Shown: one piece after another, positions 47,501 through 55,389 of the stretch | Position numbering within the stretch: position 1 is the first letter of the stretch | Layout: each line of letters begins with the position of its first letter | NCBI GenBank assembly: GCA_963846495.1 | Contig: CAWJWP010000017.1 | Span: forward strand, 62,001-126,000 | Source: DASYQD01 sp963846495 | GTDB taxonomy: Bacteria > Acidobacteriota > Thermoanaerobaculia > Multivoradales > JAIOJS01 | Length of the DNA stretch: 64,000 nt | Direction: 5' to 3' | Made by a program: the position numbers and the translations under genes | The notes under the pieces: model-generated | What the model was told of the DNA's origin: nothing | The model's database searches: none | What the model saw: the letters and a program-made list of their open reading frames with translations, nothing else

Positions 47501-48143
47501 CGCGGAAGGGCGTCAGGCTACCGAGGTGGCGGAAGGCGAAGGCCGTCGGCGTGATGTCGGCGACGAACTCCGTGCCGGCGATCGTGCCGTCGGTGCGCCA
47601 GAGCCGCTCCACGCCGCCGCCGAAGTTCTTCTCGACGAAGTAGAGGAAGCCGCCGAGGAAGGCGTAGTTGCCCTGGACGTCGTTGATCGGGTTCAGCTCG
47701 GGCCCGGCCTCGTTGAGCGGGTACGTGCCGGCCCGGGTCCCGTCGGAGCGCCAGAGGAGATGGTCGAGGTTGTCGTCGCCGCCGAGAAGGAACACCACGT
47801 TGCCGAGCGAGCCCAGGAAGCGATTGGTGCAGTCGAACGAGCACACCTTCGCCAGGGGCTGCGTGCCGCCCGCGGTGCCGTCGGTCACCCAGAGCCCGGT
47901 CTGACGGTTCGAGGGGTTCTGGCCCAGGTAGCCGAAGTCGGCGAAGAAGTAGAGCCGCGGTCCCGCGCCGTAGAGCAGGCCCGGCTCGAGGCTGTGGCCG
48001 CCGAAGATGTCGCCCGGCGCGAGATCGCGCACCAGCGAGGCGACCTGGCCATTCGCGGGCGAGCCTGAGCCCAACGTCCCGAGGGCCAGCACCAACGCGT
48101 TGGTCAGGAGCGGGCGACGAATCGATCGACGAAAGGTGAACAT
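44589..48143 (-). CDS. Giant secreted ELWRTDGT-repeat protein with two C-terminal module copies
   Basis: An 1184-residue exported protein. Signal peptide region LLTNALVLALGTLGSGSPANG, then about twenty repeats of the pattern LWRSDGTxAGT...xxxxxGxxxFFxAxD that form a long beta-propeller or solenoid (examples: LWVTDGTAGGTQPLAKV, LWRTDGTIAGTEFVADI, LWQTDGTLAGTRLVQDIWPGP). The end carries two tandem copies (about 45020-45349 and 44592-44925) of a 110-residue module with CLQxGRFxVxxxWxDFAG, FWFFxxxNVELMVKVLDG and YVNPSGxLASxADTDAF. The same module ends the protease at 29997-31904. The function is unknown; it is likely surface or extracellular. ATG 48143 was chosen for the signal peptide. Confidence 0.85.
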   Translation of the reverse strand: MFTFRRSIRRPLLTNALVLALGTLGSGSPANGQVASLVRDLAPGDIFGGHSLEPGLLYGAGPRLYFFADFGYLGQNPSNRQTGLWVTDGTAGGTQPLAKVCSFDCTNRFLGSLGNVVFLLGGDDNLDHLLWRSDGTRAGTYPLNEAGPELNPINDVQGNYAFLGGFLYFVEKNFGGGVERLWRTDGTIAGTEFVADITPTAFAFRHLGSLTPFRDRLYFLGPRDSDGYPIVWRSDGTSAGTAPLSGAPSFSYLLAASDTHLFFDGEDPAHPGIRQLWTTDGTGAPGMVTHLAAPALESAGWIAIANGRALFIARDGNAGQELWTSDGTLAGTHAMTHFASAMPFGNGLSSSPRLAATAGNRVVFEADGGIWSSAGTPQSTVEIHDRPAAFASSLTAVGDHVVFYSGIAIDEGLALWSTDGTPAGTRSLEPTCRAFTICPEPVVTRVGDRLYYAVTTDIDFFLHETDGTAAGTKPFEPAVRGSFLRFTVDIAAFDRGLAFPKDDDDGLELWVKADAAASVAKKLTEASGPQSSHPSDMSTTGVRAFFHATSTPGDFPLLWQSDGSAAGTIPVPNVLPGYAASPVASGGKVFFYLGGRDLWRADGSPGGTIQLTSFGPDQFTDSDEPPVPYRSGVAFVVSSPTSSAIWTSDGTSAGTGEMVPPPALPDGMEIDRLFVAGDELFFTVIDRNIFVSKLWHASTAPGGTQEIAPVRYQFDPLVTAVGGSFYFVASPELGRTELWRTDGSAAGTAPVRSNGEVVSWFLLDELTAAGGKLFFATHNPDRLWRSDGTEAGTFVVKSLDVIQDLVGLGSLVMFVADDGTHGLEPWVSDGTGAGTRMVRDVRPGPEASRPLELTPAPGRTYFTAEDGVHGRELWQTDGTLAGTRLVQDIWPGPASSSPSELTAADSRLFFSANDGLTGYEPWSLLYAASGACVSSATAMCLQGGRYRVEAFWHDFAGNSGQAHAVALTADSGYFWFFDAANVEVVLKVLDGSPVNGHAWVFFGSLSSVHYTVTVTDTLTLAARRYVNPSGTLASVADTDAFGPRGAKRAARASASSAPAGTSTRRAGGGKGAIECTAGPTRLCLQQGRFAVDVTWRDFAGGTGVGQASPLTADTGSFWFFAPVNVELMVKVLDGRSVNGKFWVFFAALSTVEYTVTVTDTATGAQRVYVNPSGQLASIADTDAF

Positions 48144-48288
48144 GTCACCAGAATAGTCTCTGTCGGGAGGATTGGTCGGCCTTCCTGGACGGATCTTGAA
48201 CCTATCGCCCTCGTTCAGTCCCTGGCGGCCGGTTCCACGCCGCCTAGGCGGGGTTGAGCTCATACGACCTGCCCGGTACCCTTGCCCC

Positions 48289-48966
48289 ATGCGACACCAA
48301 ATTTCCCGGGACGACCGGCCCCAGCAACTTGGTGTACGCCGGGTTCTCCCCATCCTGCTCCTGCTCCTGATCGGCTTTCTACTGCCGGCCACCAGCGCGC
48401 GCGCCGACTGCCTGCAAGCGATCTTCTTCGACCTCGGCGACACGCTGGTCGAGGCCGGCGGCGGGGGCCTCTTCGAGGTGCGCGACGGCGTTCAAGAGAC
48501 GATCGACAGCCTCCAGGCCGCCGGCCTGCAGCTGGGAATCATCACCAACGTGCCCGCGGACTGGACCCGCGAGGACCTCGAGGCGGTCATGGCCGAGCCC
48601 GAGTTCCTCGACGAGTTCGACGTCGTGGTGCTCTCCTCCGAGGCGCCCGCTCCCAAGCCGAATCCCCTGATCTACCTCCACGCCCATGGCCTCCTGCCCA
48701 CGCCGGTACCGATCGAGCTCACCGCCTTCGTGGGCGAGAACCTGGCCGAGATCGCCAACGCCGAGAACAACCCGACCCTGGGCGCGCGTTCGGTCGGCAT
48801 GGTCGGCATCTGGGTCTCCAACGGCGCGCCCAGCCCGCTCGCCGACCACACCGTCCCCAGCGCCGGCCTCTCGGCCCTGGTACCACTGCACCAGAGCCTC
48901 TGTGCTCTCTTCACTGACGACTTCGAGTCCGGCGACACCAGCGTCTGGTCAGACTCGACCGGCTGA
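48289..48966 (+). CDS. Secreted HAD-superfamily protein with C-terminal DDFESGDTSVWS motif
   Basis: A 225-residue protein with signal peptide (LPILLLLLIGFLLPATSARA) followed directly by a HAD fold: motif I AIFFDLGDTLVE, LGIITNVPADW (motif II region), and VGENLAEIANAENNPTLGARSVGM as motif IV. The Thr of motif II is replaced within ITN. Export of a HAD phosphatase is unusual. The C-terminus is CALFTDDFESGDTSVWSDSTG, a short motif seen at the ends of secreted proteins in this type of organism and probably a sorting or attachment tag. Confidence 0.8.
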   Translation: MRHQISRDDRPQQLGVRRVLPILLLLLIGFLLPATSARADCLQAIFFDLGDTLVEAGGGGLFEVRDGVQETIDSLQAAGLQLGIITNVPADWTREDLEAVMAEPEFLDEFDVVVLSSEAPAPKPNPLIYLHAHGLLPTPVPIELTAFVGENLAEIANAENNPTLGARSVGMVGIWVSNGAPSPLADHTVPSAGLSALVPLHQSLCALFTDDFESGDTSVWSDSTG

Positions 48967-49189
48967 TCCGCTCTGCGCCGCCGCCAGCATCGCGGCCGGC
49001 AGGCCGCGTTGCGCTGCAGCTACTTGTAAGGAATGGTCGGCCTTCGGCGTGCCGCGACGATAAGCCCCCAGACGGTGCGGTCAAGAAGCCTTCCAGGGTG
49101 CAAACGCCGACGCTCCCCGAATGCGGCGGTCGCCGGCGCGCCAAAGAGATGCGCGTCATGTTCCCCAACCGAGGGAGCTCAGCGAGGGG

Positions 49190-49215
49190 AAAACGAGTAA
49201 GCGCGTCCGTCTAAT
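49190..49215 (+). promoter_or_regulatory. Conserved promoter-like element, copy 1
   Basis: AAAACG-N6-CGCGTCCGTCTAAT, 36 bp before the start of the lipase-like gene. An identical element with the same spacing occurs at 55390-55415, in front of invertible segment 2. TCTAAT resembles a -10 box. The rest of the gap 48967-49250 contains nothing recognisable. Confidence 0.55.
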
Positions 49216-49250
49216 GTTCTCGGAGGTCGGCATCAGGAATCGCGCCCCTC

Positions 49251-50219
49251 ATGCATCATTACGTCCAACCGAAGTCCTTTCCAGGCAGCTACTGCCTGAT
49301 CTCCGATGCACCACACGTCGATCGGGCGGTGCTCTTTGTCCATGGCTTCCTGGGCAATGCTACGGATACCTGGGTGGACTTCCAGGGCCTCGGACCCTCC
49401 CTGCCCTCATTCTCGAGCGCCGACCTGTTCTTCCTTCGCTACAACAGCTTCAAGATGTCGGTATCGGAGGCCGCCGACCTGGTGGCGGACTTTCTCCGCG
49501 AGATCTACGACGAGCGACCCGAGTGGCTCGACCTTTCGAAACGCTTGCCGGACTGGGTCCCGCTCGCTCACGGCGAGGATCCGATGGTGCGCTTGGAGCC
49601 CGCAAGCTACCGGCATTTGACGCTCGTCGGGCACTCTCTAGGTGGCGTCGTGCTCCGTCAGCTCGTCCTCAATGCCCTCGCCTTGGTGGCGCAAGCCGGA
49701 GCAAACACGCGGCAGGCAACCGTGGAATCCGTGTCGCATTCGGAGTCAGGCCGCCTCGCCACGCAGAGGAGTCCGGCGATCGATGACGTCGGGACACGCA
49801 TCGTAGACGTCGCGCCGCACTACGCCGCGATCCTTCCGGCCAAGCTGGTCCTGTTCGCCCCTGCCCTCTTCGGTGCCCGGCCGGCGGGCCTGTTCGGCCT
49901 GCTACTGAGATTTGGCGGCATCGGCATGCTCGCCCGGGCTCTCCTCGGAATGAGCAAGTCATACGGCGAGATCCAGCAAGGCTCCGACCTGCTGAAGTAC
50001 GTGCGCGACACGACCGACCGGATGGCGCGAGAATCGCCGGACGTGTCCGCGTTGCGGGCATCGGTGCTGTGGCCGGAAACGGACTCCATTCTCGTCGACT
50101 CGCAGTACTTCGCCGACGTCAAGGCTCCGCGCGCGAAAGGCAAGGACCACGTCTCGGTGTGCAAGCCTTCGGCGGACTACCTAACGCCCATCGAGTTGCT
50201 CGTTCATGGCTCCATCTAG
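49251..50219 (+). CDS. Alpha/beta hydrolase, lipase/PGAP1-like
   Basis: A 322-residue soluble hydrolase: oxyanion-side strand VLFVHGFLGNATDTWVDF, nucleophile elbow LTLVGHSLGGVVLRQLVLNAL (Ser in GHSLG), and a late segment with KGKDHVSVCKPSADYL that supplies the catalytic His. It is like DUF676/PGAP1-type serine esterases. GC is lower than in the flanking core genes. Its 3' end overlaps the next gene by 14 bp, so the two form a unit. A repeated promoter-like element stands upstream. A role in a defence or signalling pair is possible but unproven. Confidence 0.8.
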   Translation: MHHYVQPKSFPGSYCLISDAPHVDRAVLFVHGFLGNATDTWVDFQGLGPSLPSFSSADLFFLRYNSFKMSVSEAADLVADFLREIYDERPEWLDLSKRLPDWVPLAHGEDPMVRLEPASYRHLTLVGHSLGGVVLRQLVLNALALVAQAGANTRQATVESVSHSESGRLATQRSPAIDDVGTRIVDVAPHYAAILPAKLVLFAPALFGARPAGLFGLLLRFGGIGMLARALLGMSKSYGEIQQGSDLLKYVRDTTDRMARESPDVSALRASVLWPETDSILVDSQYFADVKAPRAKGKDHVSVCKPSADYLTPIELLVHGSI

Positions 50220-51150
50220 ACATCTCTTCCGGCTGGTGAGCTTCCACGAGGCGCTCTTCACGCCCGCTTACGAATCGCTACTGCAAGGCGCCGGCACTTC
50301 GCGGACCGGGGCTGGAGTCGAGTACGCCTACGGCACCCTGCTCGAGGTCTCGAGTGCGTTCTGCCTGGGCGCCGATCTCGGTTTTTTCTCCAAGACCGAC
50401 GTGGAGGCCCTGCTCGCAGCTCATCAGGAGGCGCTGTCGGCCGGCAAGGTGGTCTCGATCTCCGCCGACAATCACAACCGCGTCATCGCCAACAACTGGG
50501 CCGAACAGCTCGCCAGGGGGTACTGGAGAGAGGCAGTCGCCATCTCGATCTTCCCCCGCTATCCGACAGCGACCACCGCCCTTGAGCCCTGGTTCCAGTC
50601 CGCCCTGCTGCTCCTGCGGTCGTGGCAGGAGAAGCCGGCGCAGACGGCCTTCGGTGCGTTGTGCCTGCTCGGCACGGAGGCACAGTGGCACGCGGCGATT
50701 GCCTCCTCATCGAGGCGAATCATGCGGGGGTTCTTCGCCAGCAACGATTCTCTGGTCACGGCGGGGTTCTTGGCCGACGGCAGCACCGACATCTTCGACG
50801 GCATGGTCGAGATGGTCCATTTCCTCGACCGCTGCCGCGAATGGCACGAGAGCCTCCGCAGCGCCGCCGACCGTATGACCGATTTGGATGAGGAGCTTGC
50901 CTTCCTCCTGCGCAAGTTCGCCATACAACTGGTGCGCTGGCGCGCCGAGCCCATCGATTCCAGGTTCCGCGAGCGCTGGAATGAGGCTGCCGAGCTTGGC
51001 GAATACCTCGTGCGGGCAAGCGCCACGCGGCTGAGCTTCGATCCAGCAGAGGCCTGGCCGGAAGGCTTCGCGAGCTATGCCGCCAAAGCGCTCAACGCAA
51101 TCGAGTCGATGGCCGAAGAAACGCCGCTGGCCGTGCCGGCCCTCGTTTAG
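50206..51150 (+). CDS. Hypothetical helical protein paired with the lipase-like gene
   Basis: A 314-residue protein of unknown family. It is mostly helical: AYESLLQGAGTSRTGAGVEYAYG, DLGFFSKTDVEALLAAHQEALSAGKVVSISADNHNRVIANNWAEQL, then MVEMVHFLDRCREWHESLRSAADRMTDLDEELAFLLRKFAIQLVRW. No signal peptide or membrane segment is present. ATG 50206 overlaps the upstream gene by 14 bp. The gene belongs to the lower-GC accessory island and may function together with the esterase-like protein. Confidence 0.7.
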   Translation: MAPSRHLFRLVSFHEALFTPAYESLLQGAGTSRTGAGVEYAYGTLLEVSSAFCLGADLGFFSKTDVEALLAAHQEALSAGKVVSISADNHNRVIANNWAEQLARGYWREAVAISIFPRYPTATTALEPWFQSALLLLRSWQEKPAQTAFGALCLLGTEAQWHAAIASSSRRIMRGFFASNDSLVTAGFLADGSTDIFDGMVEMVHFLDRCREWHESLRSAADRMTDLDEELAFLLRKFAIQLVRWRAEPIDSRFRERWNEAAELGEYLVRASATRLSFDPAEAWPEGFASYAAKALNAIESMAEETPLAVPALV

Positions 51151-51388
51151 GATCTCAGCGCCGTCGTCGCGCTCCTCCAGTCGCTCGCCGCGCTCCGTGT
51201 GGCCCTGTAGGAGGCCGCTTGAGCGCCGTCGCCGAGGGTCTCGCCGCGGTGGGGCTAGTGGAGCCGAGGCTCTCCGCGAGACAGTCGCGCGGCGAAGGCG
51301 CCCACTTCGCGCCGGCTGCCTCTGGGCAGTTCCGGCCTTGGTGTCCGTAATACGATGGACGGGTGACCCGGTTGTCCCTGCCAAGTAG

Positions 51389-51407
51389 CGATAACTAGAA
51401 ATTATGG
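51389..51407 (+). other. Recombination-like site 1 (CGATAACTAGAAATTATgG)
   Basis: Matches site 2 in 18 of 19 bases, in inverted orientation, 12 bp before the start of the phosphatidyltransferase gene. The arms CGATAA/TTAT(C)G flank spacer CTAGAAA. Position 18 is G instead of C. A weak promoter-like stretch (GTCCGTAATAC) lies 40 bp upstream. Confidence 0.7.
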
Positions 51408-51419
51408 ATCCTCCACCCT

Positions 51420-51980
51420 ATGAAGGCCTCGCTGCTTCTCGTCAACTCGATAACACTAAGCAGGATTCCCATAGGTATCCTGATGGCGGTCGCGTACTCC
51501 GAGGCATCATTCAACCTCTATGTGGCGCCTGCCATTGCGTATCTCTTCTTTGCGGACCTTCTGGATGGCACGCTGGCCAGGGGCTTGGCGGTAGTCACAC
51601 GTGCAGGAGGAGTTCTCGACTACGTCGTTGACAGATTCAACTACTATCTCGCGATATGCCTGCTCGTGCGTTCGGGTATCTCGCCGTTTCTATTCGTGCC
51701 GTTCTTCTTGCGAGATCTGGTCTACGTCTCGGTACAGGTCTATGTTTCCCTTCCTTCTGTGCGTGGCACGAAGGCGGTCAGCTTCGCTGGCACGGCTGCC
51801 GTATACGGCTATTTACTCATTCTGGCCGAGGGCGGCCAACGAAGGCTGCTCTACGATTCGCTTATGGTCGTCCTCTTGATGCTCTCTTTGGCAAACTTAA
51901 CTACACGCGTCTATCGACTAAGAAGTCAGTTGCTGGCTGCACTCAGGGAAGACTTGGGCGACCCTCCAGGCTCTGGCTAG
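51420..51980 (+). CDS. CDP-alcohol phosphatidyltransferase family protein
   Basis: A 186-residue membrane enzyme that would join a CDP-alcohol (usually CDP-diacylglycerol) to an alcohol. The full signature DxxDGxxAR-x8-GxxxDxxxD is present as DLLDGTLARGLAVVTRAGGVLDYVVD, near residues 46-70. It has about six helices, starting SLLLVNSITLSRIPIGILMAV. Its stop TAG lies in the CTAG target duplication of the IS element. The start follows site 1 by 12 bp with no strong ribosome site, so it may depend on read-in transcription and translation. Confidence 0.85.
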   Translation: MKASLLLVNSITLSRIPIGILMAVAYSEASFNLYVAPAIAYLFFADLLDGTLARGLAVVTRAGGVLDYVVDRFNYYLAICLLVRSGISPFLFVPFFLRDLVYVSVQVYVSLPSVRGTKAVSFAGTAAVYGYLLILAEGGQRRLLYDSLMVVLLMLSLANLTTRVYRLRSQLLAALREDLGDPPGSG

Positions 51981-53246
51981 GAGCTTGCTGAAAAATCGAG
52001 CTTGAGAGGCAATCCGTGATGTTCCGTGGCGAAGACGCGACCGACTTGCGGAAGGCTAGGTGGCCTGAAGCGCCGCTTCACGAGCGTCCGGGTGCCGTGG
52101 ACCAGTGCGATTCATCCTCATGCGGTCGCCAATCCTCGCATTCTCACCAGATTGTAGGCGCCCAGCGCGAAGACGAAGACCCAATCGACGCGTTCCCTTC
52201 CTCGGTGTTTGGTCTTGCGAAGCAGTGCGACGTTCTTCAGCCACGCCGGAACCCGCTCCACCAAGCATCGTCGAGCTCGACTCATCCCGTACCCCGCGTG
52301 GCGGGTAGTTCGGCGGTCGATTGCACTTGTCTTGGTGGTGTCATTCTGAGCTACATGAGGAGTAACCCGATTCTCCCGCAGGGCTGCCACGAAGGCTTTG
52401 GTGTCGTAAGCCTTGTCAGCGCCGAGAGTGATTCGGCCGCTCACCGGGAGACCCTGCACGAGCTCGAGCGCCGCTTCCCGTTCGGCGTAGCCAGTAGCGT
52501 GAGTAACGCAACCGCCCACAGCGAGCCCGTTGCGGTTCTCCATCAGGACGTGACCCAGATAGGCGAGCTTGGCTTCACCGTGGTGCGTTCGCCGGTACAG
52601 ACGGGCGTCAGGATCGGTGGTCGAGGCATGCGTGTCGTTCGAGCGCCGTTCGCCGCGGAAGTCGCGACCACCAGTCCCTGGCGGCGGCTCGCCGTCCTTG
52701 CGCCGAAAGCTCTTATGGCTGGCCCACGCCTCCAGCAAAGTGCCATCGACGGTGAAGTGCTCGTCCGAGAGCAGGCGCCGCCGGCGAGCCATCTCGACGA
52801 CTTCATGGAAAAACTCGCGGGCGATGTCTCCCTCCAACAAACGGTCACGGTTTTTGGAGAAGACGGTAGGCGCCCAGATGGGATCGTCCATCGACAGGCC
52901 GACGAACCAGCGGAAGAGCAGGTTGTAATCAGCTGCTCCATCAGCATGCGCTCACTGCGGATGCTGTAGAGCAACTGCAAGAGAAGAGCGCGCAGGAGAC
53001 GCTCCGGCGCAATCGACGGCCGGCCCACCCGCGAGTAGAGCTCCTCGAACCGACCAGACAGCAGGCGCAAGACCTCGTTGGTCATCTCGCGAATCAGCCG
53101 CAGCGGATGATCGCTGGGGACCCGCTGCTCCGGCGTCACGTAGCTGAAGGCCGCGCCCTGGCTTGGGTCATCACCGCGCATGGTGAGATCTCCTGGCAAA
53201 GGTTGATGCCATTGTGCCAGGACCAGCAGAGTTTTTCAGCACCTTC
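51981..53246 (-). mobile_element. IS5-family insertion sequence, 1266 bp, CTAG target duplication
   Basis: Terminal inverted repeats are GAGCTTGCTGAAAAATC at the left end and GAAGGTGCTGAAAAACTC at the right (read inward), sharing TGCTGAAAAA. It is flanked by direct CTAG duplications at 51977-51980 and 53247-53250. CTAG targets of 4 bp are usual for the IS5 group. One transposase gene is encoded on the minus strand. Confidence 0.92.
52118..53199 (-). CDS. IS5-family DDE transposase, frameshifted near 52940
   Basis: From ATG 53199 (MPGDLTMRGDDPSQGAAFSY), the N-terminal part with VPSDHPLRLIREMTNEVLRLLSGRFEELYSRVGRPSIAPERLLRALLLQLLYSIRSERMLMEQL continues after a one-base deletion as DYNLLFRWFVGLSMDDPIWAPTVFSKNRDRLL. 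The catalytic residues are in FTVDGTLLEAWASHKS (D), LGADKAYDTKAF (D) and RRCLVERVPAWLKN (E). It ends LVRMRGLATA at 52118. The shift could be an assembly error, inactivation, or programmed frameshifting as in some IS5 relatives; no clear slippery heptamer is seen. Confidence 0.88.
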
Positions 53247-54320
53247 CTAGGATCCGAAGAGCCGTGCGGCCAGGAGCGCGCCCACGGGTTTCGCCAGTTG
53301 AGTGACTGCGACAACTGCTATGTTCGCCACGTACTTCTGCCACCCTCCCGGTCGCCGCTTCCTGATCACATCGATCAGTCGCTCCATCGCGTCGATCCGT
53401 TCGAGCAGGTCGAGGCATTCCCGCGGCGCCAACGCTGCAAGCGCCTTGGCTGCGGGGTACAACTGCATCTGCTGGTTTCGGATCTCGCGCACAGCTTCGT
53501 CACGCTTCTCAGCGACGACGCGGTTGAACTCGTACCAGAGCATGAGCGCGAACACTGTTGCGAGCATCGGAGCGGCAATGGACAAGACTAGAGGAGCCCT
53601 GAGCATGCCACCCCAGCCGGCGATGTTGGCCACCGCTACCAGGACGGCGGCCGATTGGATCGCATAGACGGGGCGATCGACAGCGACGAAGAAGCGGCGC
53701 AGCCCTCCTACGTCATCATGGTGAAACGGAAGGTAGGGGACGACGTCACTTCGCAGGCTCCTGAAGAGCGCGTACACCAGGAGTAGTGACCAGCTGACCA
53801 TCGCAGGATAGGCAAAGAGATAGAGATACGTCCGAATGAGGAGGTACAGCAAGAAAGTGCGGCGGTGCTGAACCGAATCATAAATGTCGATTGTCGGTTG
53901 TGCTGACAGTGTGACCGTATACGCAAGAGAAATGAGCCCAACGAGCAAGGCGACCTGAAACAGTGCATGCTTTAGTTTGCTTCGCTCGATACGGGCCCTG
54001 AACTGCGTCACTAGCCTATCGTCCTCTCGCGACTCGAGCGCGCGATCGATCCGCCTTGCGATTAGAGACGGGAGGTAGATCGCTAGCGCGCCACAGAAAA
54101 GGTGCGCCAGGAAGGGCGGGTTCTGGACGATGCCGATGCCGCCGCGGATGAACAGAGTACCCTCGAGTGCTGCACCTGCGGCCAAGAGACCATAGAGGAC
54201 CGCGAGCGTCGTTAGGTGGAGCTTGGGGACACTCCGCATGGCTAGTCTTCGCTGGAGGCTCGGCGGCAGAGCGGATAGCGGAGGAAGCCTGAGGAGGATC
54301 GGAGGAGGCGTCGCAGCCAC
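53247..54320 (-). CDS. Polytopic membrane protein of unknown family
   Basis: A 357-residue protein with about six membrane helices: LHLTTLAVLYGLLAAGAALEGT, FCGALAIYLPSLIARRI, ALFQVALLVGLISLAYTV, YLYLFAYPAMVSWSLLLVYALF, AIQSAAVLVAVANIAGW, and APMLATVFALMLWY. The loop LPFHHDDVGGLRRF resembles the HPDxxGGL motif of uncharacterised membrane proteins. A long cytoplasmic C-terminal helix (RVVAEKRDEAVREIRNQQMQLYPAAKAL) follows. The start GTG overlaps site 2 by one base, though a downstream ATG (54239, MRSVPKLHL) may be used. Its stop TAG lies in the IS target CTAG. Confidence 0.75.
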   Translation of the reverse strand: MAATPPPILLRLPPLSALPPSLQRRLAMRSVPKLHLTTLAVLYGLLAAGAALEGTLFIRGGIGIVQNPPFLAHLFCGALAIYLPSLIARRIDRALESREDDRLVTQFRARIERSKLKHALFQVALLVGLISLAYTVTLSAQPTIDIYDSVQHRRTFLLYLLIRTYLYLFAYPAMVSWSLLLVYALFRSLRSDVVPYLPFHHDDVGGLRRFFVAVDRPVYAIQSAAVLVAVANIAGWGGMLRAPLVLSIAAPMLATVFALMLWYEFNRVVAEKRDEAVREIRNQQMQLYPAAKALAALAPRECLDLLERIDAMERLIDVIRKRRPGGWQKYVANIAVVAVTQLAKPVGALLAARLFGS

Positions 54321-54338
54321 GATAATTTCTAGTTATCG
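54320..54338 (-). other. Recombination-like site 2 (CGATAACTAGAAATTATCG)
   Basis: On the minus strand the site is CGATAACTAGAAATTATCG. The first half encodes the last codon and stop (AAC TAG) of the recombinase, and the final base begins the downstream gene. It is inverted relative to site 1. Confidence 0.8.
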
Positions 54339-55318
54339 ACCTCCTTGAGCGAGCCGATGGTGTGCCTCCTGTACCGAGCTCGCGTCAACGCCCTCCTGAG
54401 GCTCTTCTTGGCGACATGCGTGTACAACTCGGTCGTGGCTATCGAACTGTGACCCAACAGCGTCTGGACATGGCGGATGTCGGCTCCGCCCTCCAAGAGA
54501 AACGTCGCGCACGAATGGCGTAGCATGTGCGGACTCGCGCCGTGCTCCAGTCCAGCCTGTATTGCCAGCCGCTTGAGGTGCTTCCGTATGAATTGAGGAG
54601 AGGCGGCGTCGCCGCGACTGTTTACCAGAAGCGTCGCCGCGCTCGACTGCCACCGGAGCTTTGCATGCAGGTATTGACGCACGAGAGACCGAAGGTCGGG
54701 GTCGAGGAGGAAGACGTCGCGCTCCTTCCTACCCTTGCCCTCGACTCGCAGTGCACCCTCTTCCAGACTCAGACGATCGACTGTTGCATTGGCGAGCTCA
54801 CTGACTCTCAACCCTGTCTCAATGAGGACCTCCGTGGCGACCAGCAGCGTGAGCGCAATCCGCTGACGTCGGGTCAACGGGTGGGCGATCACTTGGTCCG
54901 TGTACGGCTTCGTCGGGTCAAGCCCGGCACTGGTCGCGAATCCTCCGGTCAGGCGGCGTACCGAGCGCCGGGCGAGATTCCTGGGTAATCGGCGTGGGAT
55001 CTTGATCCGCACACGGAGCAAGCGGAGCGGTGAATGTTCAAGCAATCGCTGGTCCTCGAGCCAACGATAGAGGGAGTGCAGAGTCGCCGAGCGCCGCCGA
55101 ACTGACGTCGGTGCCAACCTGCCGCCGCCCAGAAGCTCACCAAGGTAGCCGCGGATGTTCTCGGTCGTTACCAGACGTAACGACGCGACTTCGATCCGCT
55201 TCAGGTAGCCGCAGAATTCCCGCAAGTCGCTGCAGTAGGCCCGCAGCGTGTGAGGCGAGAGATTTCGCTCGCACCGGCAATGGGCCAGGAATGCCTCCAC
55301 CGTGTCCTCAAGCTCCAC
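54329..55318 (-). CDS. Tyrosine recombinase (XerC/XerD-like phage-integrase family)
   Basis: A 329-residue site-specific recombinase. The N-terminal SAM-like core-binding domain (TVEAFLAHCRCERNLSPHTLRAYCSDLREFCGYL) is followed by the catalytic domain with the complete residue set: Arg in TGLRVSELANA, Lys in VEGKGRKERDV, HxxR in HMLRHSCATFLLEGGADI, His in LLGHSSIATTE, and nucleophile Tyr in ELYTHVAK. GTG 55318 follows an AGGAGG ribosome site. Its stop codon is inside site 2. A place between two pairs of inverted sites suggests it catalyses DNA inversion; integration of the island is an alternative. Confidence 0.93.
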   Translation of the reverse strand: MELEDTVEAFLAHCRCERNLSPHTLRAYCSDLREFCGYLKRIEVASLRLVTTENIRGYLGELLGGGRLAPTSVRRRSATLHSLYRWLEDQRLLEHSPLRLLRVRIKIPRRLPRNLARRSVRRLTGGFATSAGLDPTKPYTDQVIAHPLTRRQRIALTLLVATEVLIETGLRVSELANATVDRLSLEEGALRVEGKGRKERDVFLLDPDLRSLVRQYLHAKLRWQSSAATLLVNSRGDAASPQFIRKHLKRLAIQAGLEHGASPHMLRHSCATFLLEGGADIRHVQTLLGHSSIATTELYTHVAKKSLRRALTRARYRRHTIGSLKEVDN

Positions 55319-55389
55319 CAGGCTCCTCCTCTCCGCGTAATGGGGTACTTCGGGGAGAGGATTTTGGCTGTATGCGGCCGCCGGGAGGC

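Larger units (their letters stand above)
51389..54338. other. Putative invertible segment 1
   Basis: Bounded by inverted 19-bp sites at 51389-51407 and 54320-54338 with the same spacer, CTAGAAA. Genes start at both ends and converge. Without the IS element it would be about 1.68 kb. The adjoining tyrosine recombinase reads into it from the right. Confidence 0.6.

Noticed and set aside
42606..48068. An 1820-codon open frame on the plus strand
   Set aside because: It is antisense to the POT transporter and the ELWRTDGT protein, with His/Arg/Gly-rich, low-complexity sequence and no domains; high GC leaves such shadow frames open.
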